A stretch of 64,000 nucleotides of DNA. Source: Hordeum vulgare subsp. vulgare (taxonomy: Eukaryota; Streptophyta; Magnoliopsida; Poales; Poaceae). The stretch covers positions 349,058,138 through 349,122,137 of the forward strand of contig NC_058521.1 of assembly GCF_904849725.1 (NCBI RefSeq), given 5' to 3'. Below are positions 1 through 9,460 of the stretch, in pieces. A model generated the notes under the pieces. The model saw only the letters and a program-made list of their open reading frames with translations. It ran no database searches and was not told the DNA's origin. The translations under genes were made by a program, and so were the position numbers. Numbering within the stretch: the stretch's first letter is position 1; each line of letters begins with the position of its first letter.

Positions 1-2939
1 TGATAACAAGCCCCCGGTGTACAGCTGCTTAGCAAAGGTATATATGGCTCTTAACTTAAGTAGGAAATCGTCTGGAAGGTTGACAGCTCATGCGTCTGCA
101 AAGGGGACATCAGTATTTGATAATTTTTTATCCCAAATTGGTTAGTCAAATGAGTTCAAAGATAAAGCTTACCAAACATGGCGACTGTCATATTGGACAC
201 ATGCTTTTTAAGCCGGTCAGCTCCTGTTGGGCGGCTTCCAATTTCTCCTCTGCGTGCTCAGCACGCTTCAGGATGGCGGCTTGATCGGCCTTGGCTTTCT
301 TCTCAATTTTTTTCTGATCGGCCTTCATCTTTTCTAGATTAGCCCGCAACAAGTGGAATTTTGTCTCCAACTCGGAGTGAGCATCCTGTTGTTCGGCCAG
401 GTTTTTCTTTAAATCGGCTACCATCGACTCAGTCTGTGCCATAGACTCCTGCACATTATATTTGGGGAGACAAGTCTCAGAATTTTTGCAAGCAATACTC
501 CTGACACTTGGGGGCTAATGTATGATTTTTTTATCAAAAGTCATATCATATGCAAGACCCGGCTCATCTTCCAAAAGATGACCCGACCCTTGGGGGCTAC
601 ATGTTGAAGTTTTTCTAATACAAGACCTGGCTCATCTTCCAAAAGATGACCCAACCCTTGGGGGCTACAGGTTGAAGTTTTTCTAATACAAGACCCGGCT
701 CATCTTCCAAAAGATGACTCGGCCCTTGGGGGCTACAGGTTGAAGTTTTTCTACTACAAGACCCGGCTCATCTTCCAAAAAGATGAGCCGGTCCTTGGAA
801 GGCTAATGGGTACATGAATACATCAACATACCTCGTGTTTGGTCCTCATAGTGCGGAGCAAACTTTTGCTTAGTTCAAAATCCCTCTCTAGATGACTTGT
901 GAAGCCAGAGCAAAGCTGGTCGAATTCCAGCTTCTCCTATTGGGGGAGTTTGAGGGGTTCTGCGTCGTCATCAGGGGAAAGGCGACTCGCCTTTGAAGTA
1001 TGCTTGGAAAGCATGGCAATTGGGGGAGTGGAGTAGCCAACGCCAGTAACCACGATGTCTGGATCATCAGTCGCCTTGAGAGGGCTTGGCGGGTTACTCT
1101 GACCAGCGATCTCCTTCAAAATGACGGGTGAGTCATCCCGGGCATCGGGAATATCGCCCGCAGGAGTGTCACAAGACGCCGTTTGCTCCTCTTCAGCCTT
1201 AGGAACAGAGGTGCTCGTGCCTAAGGCATCAGATGTTCGATGAGCAGAAGGAGAGTCACTGGTATTTCTTCTCTTCGCTTGTGCCCTGCGACAAAAGCAC
1301 CAAGGTTAAAAACACATGTCATTGTTTAGGAAAATGGGGTTAACAAAGAAGACTTACCCTTGCAAGTGAATCATCGGCGGGAGAGCAGATATGGCCGAGT
1401 CGCCAGATGTGGGAGGAGAAGTCTGACAGAACAAAGACTTGAAATTCACAAAGTGGCGAGTCATATTTCACATTACAAAATATATAATAAAACAAGAATG
1501 TACTTCGCTGGTGCGTTTCCGACCGGCTGTCGTCTCGGGCAGCCTAGTGATCAAGTCGCCAGAGCGACTACGGGCCTTGCGTGAGGGGGTAAATCTTGCT
1601 TTCTTCAAAAGGAAATCAGGGTCCATATAAGCATGAGGGTGAGACATGGGCACTTTTCTACAGATCCGCCTGGCTGGTCTTGGGGAAGAAGAAGGTGAGT
1701 CGGAAGAAATGGAAATTACCTTGGCTACATCATTCTTGCTCTCATCATCGTCGCCCTACACATCAGGATGTATGGTGTAAACTTAAGTCGGAACACATAG
1801 ATAAGGAACAAGGGAAAAACCTTACCTCTGAATGTGCCTCGTCTGCATGAGAGTCGCCAACAAAAGATGAATCCTTTGTGGCGGTTTTCTTTTTGCTCAC
1901 CGTCTTTTTCTTTTTGGTTGGCACCTTGGTGGACTTCGGGGCAACAATTTTGGGGGCCCTCCGCCAAAACAAATCGGTTTTCTGATGGATGGAGGCAAAT
2001 CTTAAGCCACAAAAGTTGTTAAGTATAAAAAAGACAAGCGGCAGCTCAGATTCTTACTGGTGGCACCGGGTTGGCACGACAGAAGGCTTTAATACCGATC
2101 TTGGCGCATTCTTCCAGAGACTCGCCGGTCAGTTTCTTCATGACTCCGACGATTTCGCTCTCTGAGAGCTGGCGGCGACTGGCGCGCTCTCGATGGTCTA
2201 CTGTGTCGTCGTAATCATACATCAGCCCGTCGCGGTGACTCAAGGGAAGGATATTCCATTCTATCCAGCAGCGGAACAGGTCGATCCCGATGAGTCCGTT
2301 GTTGTTTAGGAATTTCAAATCGGAGATGAGTGGGATAAACTCCGACTCTTCTTCTTCTGTGAGCTTGTCAGGGAATTTGAAGTCCATGGGTAGGCGGTCT
2401 GCTCTGAAGCCCGGGAGAGGGTTTTCGCCTGGTGGAGAAGAGTCTTGGTAGTAGAACCATGACTCGGCCCAACCTTTGGGATGGCTGGGCAAAAGAACTA
2501 TCGGGAATCCACGTCCGCGACGTCTGTGGATGTTAACTCCTCCAAGCTCGTGGTTGGGACCGTTGGGGAACTCAGTCTGGCGGTTTAGATGGAAGAAGTT
2601 CCAGAACAAGGGGATCATGGGTTGTCTCTGCAAATACACTTCACAGAAGACCTGGAACTGGCATAAATTGTTGATGGAGTTGGGTCCTAGATCTTTAGGA
2701 TGGAGGTTGAGGAAATGCTGGACGTCCTAGAAAAACTTTGACCCAGGCGGCTTAAATCCACGCTCAAGGTAATCGGTGAAGATCACTACTTCTCCTGGAG
2801 TGGGGTTGGGGGTCAACTCTCCCGGGGCGGTTCTCCGACCAATGGTTTCCTTACTGTCGAGGAGACCCGCCTTAACGAATTTCTCAAGCATGGCATCGTC
2901 GACTTTGGTTGGCAACCAATCATACCTCGTAATGGCCAT
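1..2939 (-). pseudogene. Multi-exon antisense gene of element E (putative gypsy-type transposon domain plus coiled coil)
   Basis: Coding exons read on the minus strand: 2939-2058, 1981-1826, 1755-1720, about 1657-1504, 1422-1358, 1285-832, 448-173 and 47-1 (runs off the window). Introns have GTAAG-type donors and CAG/TAG acceptors, and most exon phases match. Exon 1 (about 294 codons) has the pattern of the Pfam 'putative gypsy type transposon' domain (PF04195), with PPGSKFF, ELGGV and WFYYQD motifs. Exon 2 is lysine-rich (nuclear-signal-like), exon 3 acidic, exons 5-6 Ser/Thr/Pro-rich, and exon 7 is a long coiled coil. Breaks: in-frame TAG at 2727-2729 and 937-939, a one-base loss in the T-run at 205-209, and a phase problem at the start of exon 4. 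Function unknown; family members accompany Tat-lineage retrotransposons. Domain assignment is from memory, not a search. Confidence 0.75.
553..808. repeat. 68-bp tandem repeat, four copies, in an intron of the antisense gene
   Basis: Units begin at 553, 621, 689 and 757 (CAAGACCYGGCTCATCTTCC), an exact 68-bp spacing; the last copy is diverged and incomplete. Each unit holds the motif CCTTGGGGGCTA, which resembles the polypurine tract used before LTRs in this lineage. A further single CTTGGGGGCTAA occurs at 504-515. The array lies in the intron between the exons ending at 832 and starting at 448. Tandem repeats in 3' untranslated regions are typical of Tat elements. Confidence 0.9.
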
Positions 2940-4053
2940 GACTACAAAAAATGAAGTACGAGGCGACTCAGTAAACGACTAGGGTATATTCTAACCCGCC
3001 GGTATGGGCCTACGGTGTTCACAAAAGGTTTGCTAACCGCCAAATGGTTGACGTGCATCGTAGCCTGTTATTTGGGCGACCTACGAGTGTATCTTCAAGG
3101 GTGTTCTAACTCGCCCTTCGGACTGGAAGAGAAGGCATCATGGCTGTAGTAATAAAACTAAGTCGCTATGAAGACTGAAGCTAAACGGCGACTCTCAGAA
3201 GTGTTGTTTTCCTTATAAATACTCTCAACAGGTGAACAAACATGCTTTTACAGATGGGCAGTAAACTGTGGATCTACGGACGGATTAAAATATAAAGATA
3301 TTACCTAGAGTAATGGTGATGAACTATGCACATAACACAACTACGGTGCTGGTCAGCAGTATGTGGATTAAACTGGCAGGAGGACATGGTTAAGTACCCG
3401 AAGCCTGTTACTACCTAAAGCCAATCACTGGAGCAGGGAACTGATCTAGAGCAGTTCAAGGTGTTCATTGCATTAAGAACTAGTTTGCAACAATCTATGG
3501 TCATGGCGTTCTTAGACTAACCCTAAGAGGGGGAAGATGTGTACCTGTAAACAGGAGATCGTCGCTGGGGACGAATGCTCGGAGCTTCGTGTTCCTTGGC
3601 GCCCGGAAATTCGCGGTCGGTGGAGAAAGCCCCCGGAGCTGGAGACGACGTCGGGGCGCTGGTGCTTGGAGATGACGTCGGAGAGTTGGCGCTCGGAGCC
3701 AAGGTGCACAGGGAACACGAAGATGAGATGGAGGTCACTTTCCCCCCATTTCTCTTGTTATTTAAAGGGCAGGAACGGAAAATGAGGTTGTCGAGGTGGA
3801 GATCGAGGCGACAAGTCAAAGACCGCGATGATGGTGCCTAGATTTTCTGGATAAGCAATTATGGGCAAAAGATCTGTTGATGGTTATAGTGTTGAGGGCC
3901 CTGGAACCCAGGGGATGAGGTGACACCATTTAATACTATATGGTGACTCAGGATAAGTACAACGGATGGCGACTTAACATTCACCGAAGGTTGGAAATGA
4001 GGAGAGTCGCCCCAAGATTATGGGAGTTATTGGCACGAATGAATTCACGACAA
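2940..4053 (-). promoter_or_regulatory. Promoter and leader region of the antisense gene of E
   Basis: No protein gene is evident here. On the minus strand a TTTAAATAA box lies at about 3758-3768, followed by a possible leader exon ending at 3545 with donor CAG|GTACAC. An acceptor with a T-tract, TTTTTTGTAG, ends at 2942, two bases before the ATG at 2939. That gives a 603-bp leader intron (3544-2942). Short ORFs on both strands at 3512-3841 overlap one another and I do not regard them as genes. The stretch is sprinkled with the GGCGACT motif seen throughout the element. The promoter role is inferred. Confidence 0.45.
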
Positions 4054-4065
4054 TCTGGGGCCTAA
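4054..4065 (+). other. Polypurine tract of element E
   Basis: TCTGGGGCCTAA directly precedes the LTR start TGTTGGGG at 4066. It resembles the CTTGGGGGCTAA tract of related elements. It would prime plus-strand DNA synthesis in a plus-oriented element, which fixes the orientation of E. Confidence 0.55.
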
Positions 4066-4561
4066 TGTTGGGGATATTACCTGTGGGTAACCCACCCTTA
4101 ATGGGATGGGTCACCAAAGGGGCGACTCACCTTTATTATGCGTTCAATGGCCGAGGAGCTGTAGGGTGGTTCAGAAAGATCGTGCGGAGGATGGAACGTC
4201 AAGGAAGCTTCTAATCGTGGGGAACACGACGACTTAGAAATAAGGAAAGCTACCAAGAGTAGGATGGCAGGACTTTGTAAACCCTAGGGCCTCGACCTGT
4301 ATATAAAGGCGAGTCCCAGCGAAAGGTCAGGCGAGTTAGAGAGAACCGAGAGCTAGGTCAGGCGAGTTACGCCTTCCTTGTAATCGAAACCACCATTAAT
4401 CCACACAAAGCAGGACATATGCTTTTACCTCCTCACGAGGGGCCGAACCTGGGTAAATCCGAGTCTCGGTTTCGCTCACCCCCTTTGAGTCACCACCAAG
4501 GTGCGATGGCTCCATCTCTAAGTCCTTTCACGAGGACATCTGCCGTGATAAAACCACGACA
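4066..4561 (+). repeat. 3' LTR of element E (496 bp)
   Basis: Begins TGTTGGGGATATTACC and ends CCACGACA, a TG...CA LTR with near-inverted termini (TGTTG/CGACA). A clear TATA box, TATATAAA, lies at 4300-4307, about 250 bp before the end, leaving an R-U5 of plausible length. Bases 4562-4566 (cctgc) would be the right copy of the target duplication; the left copy is outside the window. The LTR start is chosen from the PPT and is less certain than the end. Confidence 0.68.
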
Positions 4562-4759
4562 CCTGCCTTCTGAATGATTTGAATAAATGTTGTGTGGATC
4601 TTGTAAGTTAATTTGTGGCGAGTGTAAGCCAAATCTTGTACTCATCCCTCTTGTATGTATTGCAATGTTTACCAGTCTTGCGAAATGCTTAGATGCGCCC
4701 CTTTCCCCTTTTGAGGCCTCGCCCTCAAATATGGAAAGAGCCGCATCTTGGACGTTACA
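4562..4759 (+). repeat. End of the 5' LTR of element F
   Basis: Matches the end of the 3' LTR (19697-19830) from CCTGCCTTCTGAATGATT to GGACGTTACA. The 3' copy lacks about 65 bp present here (roughly 4666-4730), so the two LTRs have diverged by deletion as well as substitution. The rest of this LTR lies left of E, outside the window. Confidence 0.85.
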
Positions 4760-4761
4760 AG

Positions 4762-4774
4762 TTGGTAATCAAAG
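4762..4774 (+). other. Degenerate primer-binding site of F
   Basis: TTGGTAATCAAAG two bases after the LTR end corresponds to TTGGTATCAGAGC, the complement of the initiator-tRNA-Met 3' end, with one inserted base and one substitution. The intact version is present in D at 47314. Confidence 0.7.
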
Positions 4775-5640
4775 TCGTACGACCATGGGAGCCTTTGGTT
4801 GATCGAACTTGGCCAAGTCGAGTGTAGTGAAAAACTATTTTGAGTCTTAGTTATATCAGAGAGTAGGTTTACTTTTACTCCTCTTCTATGCTCTCATGAG
4901 GTTCACGACTTAGGAAATTTTGATTCTACTCCTCTTCTCGCTCAAATTTTATTTAGGATCATGCGAATATTTTGGAATCTATATGATACCGATGTGACGG
5001 AGTTCTGACTTGGTGCCTCCTGTCTGACTTGATTTCTTCCGGGGATTTGAGCTCCAGGGGATTCTTGAGCACATCGTTATCGTTCAGATTTTTAGTATCT
5101 CAGGACGGAGGATGTTCGAAATTGCTTCTATACTAGTAGTGGCGAGAGGATTCCGGCATCCCTAGTACTGGTGCAGAGCGTTCAGATGTACTGCCTTACT
5201 TAGTATCATTGTGTTTTCGAGGGTCTGAGATAGATGAGTTTCCGAGATTTCTGGTTATGTGTTGAGGGATGTGATACACTGGACGGGTTAGTGTAATTTC
5301 TAGGAGTTGAGTGATGGATTTTCTCCTTTTATCCGTGGACCCGGTTGCATGAACAGAAATTTTGGAAGTTCTTAGGTGAGAATTCCATTAGTAACTTAGG
5401 AATTCTTTCATCAGTTGTATGTTGGGAATATACATTTGTTCTGAGCAATCCTAGCTCATACTCTACATTTGCAAGTGGCTTAATTCAGATGTTGTCGATA
5501 GTAATTTTGTGGAAGCATTCTTACTAATTTTAGTTCGAGTGCAGTCGCTAAGAATTCTTGTTCAGATTATTTTCTGTCCATTGAATCAGCTTCATCTTTG
5601 AATTTTCATCTCTGGTCTAATGTTGTTGTCCGTCTCCAGG
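4775..5640 (+). other. Leader region of F without a recognisable gene
   Basis: About 870 bp of untranslated leader between PBS and gag. Only short chance frames occur, for example at 5345-5527. The region ends in CGTCTCCAG just before the gag remnant, an acceptor-like sequence in the same place as the acceptor-like sequence before gag in D. Confidence 0.5.
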
Positions 5641-5791
5641 ACGGCTCCACCAACTCGCTAGAATCCGGGTCATGAGGGTGGGCAGTCAAACCCTCCACCA
5701 CCACCTCTGCCCCCTCCTCATGAGTCATGACCAACTGTGATGGCTGAAACCAATGCAAATACTCAAATGTTGCTGCAGTTGTTGGCAAGAG
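5641..5791 (+). pseudogene. gag N-terminus remnant of F
   Basis: A reading frame starting ACG (expected ATG) encodes the low-complexity start of a chromovirus Gag: a basic start, a Gly/Gln stretch, a run of prolines, then a Met/Leu/Gln-rich helix ending at the junction. In-frame TAG and TGA codons interrupt it after about 6 and 30 codons. It stops abruptly at 5791 where pol C-terminal sequence begins, marking the left edge of a large deletion. Confidence 0.6.
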
Positions 5792-5792
5792 A

Positions 5793-6101
5793 GGTGATCT
5801 TGCTTATCAGTTAGAGCTTCCATCCAATTTATCCAATGTGCATGACATGTTTCACGTCTCTCAGCTCCGGAGATGCTTCAAGACTCCCAACCGAACTGTT
5901 GACCTCCAAGACATTGATCTCCAGCCCGACCCATCCTATCATGAGTATCTTGTAGAAAATCTTGAAGAGACTGAGCGCAAGACCCGCAATAAGTCAATCA
6001 AGTGCCTCAAGGTTCGGTGGCCACATCATTCCGACAAAGAAGCCACTTGGCAACACGAGGACCTCCTCCGTTTCGAATACCCAGAGTTCTTCCAGTCCTA
6101 G
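5793..6101 (+). pseudogene. pol C-terminus of F: GPY/F end and chromodomain
   Basis: About 102 codons equivalent to residues 1392-1495 of the D polyprotein. It includes the conserved [14 protein letters not shown] segment after the integrase core and a chromodomain-like end (KVRWPHHSDKEATW). In chromoviruses this domain is thought to steer integration toward marked chromatin. The frame is open to its natural stop at 6099-6101, but everything upstream (protease, reverse transcriptase, RNase H, integrase core) is gone and the remaining gag piece is in another frame. Confidence 0.85.
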
Positions 6102-6125
6102 ATCTCGGGTCGCGATCCTCTTGTA

Positions 6126-6137
6126 GTGTGGGAGAGT
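6126..6137 (+). other. Polypurine tract of F
   Basis: AGTGTGGGAGAGT immediately precedes the LTR start TGTAACAGCC at 6138; D has the comparable AGTAGGGGAGAAT. Confidence 0.65.
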
Positions 6138-7699
6138 TGTAACAGCCCCAATGCAATACCTTCCCCCTTTTGTACATCTTTACTTGTTTGGCAACCTTGT
6201 TAGGTTTTATGAGAGGTCGAATAAGATTAATCTTGTCTTCTTTTCTGTTGCATCATAGCATCATTCATCTTTGTTTTGTGTTGCACCTTGGTGTTTGGAA
6301 GTGTGAGTGCAACGTGTGAAAGTGGCATGGGATTGTTGTTGTGATTTGGGTGCAACAAGATTCCTCTCAAAACCGCTTCTTTCATTTTATTTTAGTGGAA
6401 GATTTAGAAGTTTTTGTTTTGCTTCCAATAAAATGTTCCCCTCTCCTAAAAATCTTCTTATTATTTGTGGAGTGCACCCCCTAGTTTGGTTTTATTTTAC
6501 TTTTGGTTTTAACTAAAATACTGCCTTATTATAAGAAAACTAATTTATTTTTTGTTCTGCTAAAATGCCCAACTTACTTTTTTATAAAATGTGGAATGTT
6601 TTTAGTAGACCAAAAGTATTTTTTGTCTTCCAAATCTTTTACTTAACCCGTGTGAATTATTCAAAACCTGTTCTGTTATTTTTTTTAAAAAGCTTTTAAC
6701 GCAGAGAGGGAGAGTAACCAGGCCCATGTCCTGTTGCTTTCGGCCGAGAGCGTGGCTGGTAACTCGCTTCTTCCTCCTTTCGACGTCAGCACAGTACGAA
6801 CCCCATGGCCACTGTAGATGGGACTTTTCCCTCGATCAGATGGCTCCGAGCGCCTGAATCGAGCTATTTAGTAGCCCCAGCTCCTCTATAACCCCAACCC
6901 TCACCGTTCCCCTCCTACTCTCCCTCCTAGCACCGTCGGAGCGAGCACCGCACCACCACCACTCCATGTTCGGATGCTGCTCCAACTCGTCACCGGCGTA
7001 GCTATCACCCCTCTTCTTCCCCGACTGGACCAGGAGCACACGGACGTCAAGGGGGTTCCGTTCCCGCGAATACCGGACGCCAAGGACGACTACCTCGACA
7101 TCCCCGACGACTAGCACTTCTTCCTCCTCCGGTGGCCTCTTCTGCACCATATAGTCGACGTCCTCCCCTCTGCATCGCGCAAGCCCCTCTTCTCCTCCCT
7201 CTCGGTCGGGCGCACCCCCGCTTCCCTTGCCTCCTTGCTAGCCGCCGCGTTAGGCCGAAGGCCATCGGAGTTTGCACCGGTGGTGAGCTGGAGCTGCAAC
7301 GTGTGCATGCATGCGTGCATGGGCTCGTAGTACCCCCCTGCTTCGTTCCAGCATGGCCCTCCGAGTGGTTCCCCGCGTAGCCGTCGACGAGAGTGTGTGT
7401 TTGCACCGGCAGTTCATCGCCGGCGCCTCTCTGTTAAGCAGGGAAGTCGCCCCATTTATTTAAGTCAACTAGGGTGGATCCTCCTCTCTTGGCAGATCCA
7501 CACCTAGCCCGCTGGTCGAGCGCAGCGCGAGAGGCCATGAGGTCTCGGGTTCGAGTCCCACACGCCACCCCTTTAATTCTGTGCTTTTGTTTCTCGTGTG
7601 TACTAGATAGTAGATTCTGTATAAGTGGAGTGTTTCCCCTGTTCCAGTAAGAACACTACCCTACCGAAGTGTCAACTAAGCCACCACAGCGCCAATAGG
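6138..7699 (+). repeat. 3' LTR of F, first part
   Basis: Starts TGTAACAGCCCC after the PPT and is cut at 7699 by the insertion of A. An AT-rich half (6300-6690) is followed by a GC-rich half (6720-7440). Overlapping frames on both strands at 6836-7406 are a by-product of the GC-rich stretch. A tRNA-like module lies at 7509-7563. Confidence 0.8.
7509..7563 (+). other. tRNA-like module 1 in the F LTR (B-box)
   Basis: TGGTCGAGCGC resembles a tRNA A box and GGTTCGAGTCC at about 7546-7556 matches the B-box consensus GGTTCGANTCC. A CCTTTAAT stretch follows. The acceptor and T-stems do not pair well, so this is not a functional tRNA gene; a tRNA-like relic or pol III promoter mimic is possible. Confidence 0.5.
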
Positions 7700-9273
7700 T
7701 GCTACCTCTTGAGCTTGCGTTGGTTTTCCTTTGAAGAGGAAAGGGTGATGCAGCAAAGTAGATAAGTATTCCCCTCAGTTTGGTTGAGAACCAAGGTATC
7801 AATCCAGTAGGAGGTACAAGCAATGCCCGAGTCATAGTACCTAAACAAATAATCAAACTCTTGCACCCATAGCTAAAAAGGGTTTGTCAATCCCTTCAGA
7901 TTTATTTGCAAGGATGAGATCTGTTAGAGATAGATATAAAAGATTGCGAAAAGAAAAGTAAATAAATTGCAGCAAGATATTTTTGATATTTTTGGTTTAT
8001 AAATCTGAAAGTATAATATGGAAAATAGACCCGGGGGCCATAGGTTTCACTAGAGGCTTCTCTCATAAAGGAAAATAATACGGTGGGTGAAAAAATTATT
8101 GTCAAGAAATTGATAGAAAAGCAAACAATTATGAAGGTATCCAAGGCAATGATTATGCATACAGGCATCACGTCCGTGTCAAGCAGCCCGAAACGATTCT
8201 GCATCTACTACTATCACTCCACACATCGGCCAACTCTTGCCTGCATCTAGAGTATTAAGTTTATGAAGAACAGAGTAACGCATTAAGTAAGATGACATGA
8301 TGTAGAGGGATAAACTCAAGCAATATGATGAAAACCCCATATTTCTATCCTCGATGGCAACAATACAATACGTGCCTCGCTACCCCTACTATGTCACTTG
8401 GTGAGGACATCGCGATATTGAACCCAAAACTAAGCACTTCTTCCATTGCAAGAATTACCAATCTAGTTGGTCAAACCAAACCAATAACTCAAAGAGATTT
8501 GCGAATATATGAAATCATGCATATAAGAATTCAGAAGAGATTTAAATAATATACATAGATATTCTGAACATAAACTCACAATTCATCGGATCTGGACAAA
8601 CACACTGCAAAAGAGTATTACATCGGATAGATCTGCACGGAGATCATGAAGAACATGTTATTGAAGATCAAAGAGAGAGAAGAAGCCATCTAGCTACTAG
8701 CTATGGACCCACGGGTATGTGGTGAATTACTCACGCATCACCAGAGGGGCAATGGAGTTGATGTAGATGCCCTCCATGATCAATTCCCTCTCCAGCAGAT
8801 TACCGGAAAAGGATCCCATATTGGATCTCATGGGAACAGAGCCTCCCGACAGCGGAAAAGTATTTTCGTGGCTCTGTTTAGCGATGGGGAATATTTGGGA
8901 ATTTATAGGCAAAAGAATAGGGTTAGGAGGCCTGCAGGGGACCCACAAGCCAGGGGTGTGACCACCCCCCTAGGGCGCATCCTGTAGGTTTGTGGCCTCC
9001 TGGCAGGTGCCCTGTCCCTACTCCAAGTCTTCTCGGTTTCTTCTGGTCCAAAAAATCATTCCGGAGATTTTGTTCCGTTTGGACTCCGTTTAATATTCCT
9101 TATCTGCAATACTCAAAAACATGAAAAAAATAGAAACTGGCACCAGGCTCTAGATTAATAGGTTAGTCCCAAAAGTAATATAAAACAGCATATTAATGCA
9201 TATAAAACATCCAAAAGAGATAATATAATAGCATGGAACAATAAAAAATTATAGATATGTTAGAGGCGTATCA
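7700..9273 (-). repeat. 3' LTR of A (1,574 bp)
   Basis: Read on the minus strand it starts TGATACGCC at 9273 and ends GGTAGCA at 7700. A TATA-like CTATAAATT occurs on the minus strand near 8901-8909. The U3 holds the GC-rich inverted repeat CACAAGCC...GGTTTGTGGCC (8944-8998). Confidence 0.88.
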
Positions 9274-9290
9274 AGCATCCCCAAGCTTAA
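9274..9290 (-). other. Polypurine tract of A
   Basis: On the minus strand AAGCTTGGGGATGCT abuts the LTR start. The AAGCTTGGGG core is shared by the Athila-like elements B (58177) and C (34706). Confidence 0.7.
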
Positions 9291-9460
9291 TTCCTGCTCG
9301 TCCTCGAGTACGTAAATGATGAAAACAGATTTTTTGATGTGGAATGCTACCTAACGTATTTATTCATGTAATATTCTCTATTGTGGCATGAAATTCAGAT
9401 CCATAAGATTCAAAACAAAAGTCTAATATTGACATAAAAACAATAATACTTCAAGCATGC

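Larger units (their letters stand above)
1..4561 (+). mobile_element. Element E: Gypsy LTR retrotransposon, Tat/Grande-like, 3' part
   Basis: Right-hand part of an LTR retrotransposon whose left end lies outside the window. It ends in a 496-bp LTR (4066-4561) that reads as a plus-strand 3' LTR because its TATA box and PPT point that way. No gag or pol is visible. The space before the LTR holds a spliced gene on the opposite strand and a 68-bp tandem array. An antisense gene plus tandem repeats between pol and the 3' LTR is the known layout of maize Grande and other Tat-lineage elements, so I infer that lineage. The right boundary is secure: the same host sequence runs uninterrupted at 19696-19830. 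The host is the 5' LTR of element F. Confidence 0.72.

Noticed and set aside
3512..3841. Three overlapping small genes near 3512-3841
   Set aside because: Frames overlap on both strands; at most this is the leader exon of the antisense gene.
6836..7406. GC-rich frames on both strands in the F LTR
   Set aside because: Overlapping in opposite strands, no domain, inside a non-coding LTR.
7509..7563. Functional tRNA gene
   Set aside because: A- and B-box-like sequences are present but acceptor and T-stems do not pair; reported only as a tRNA-like module.
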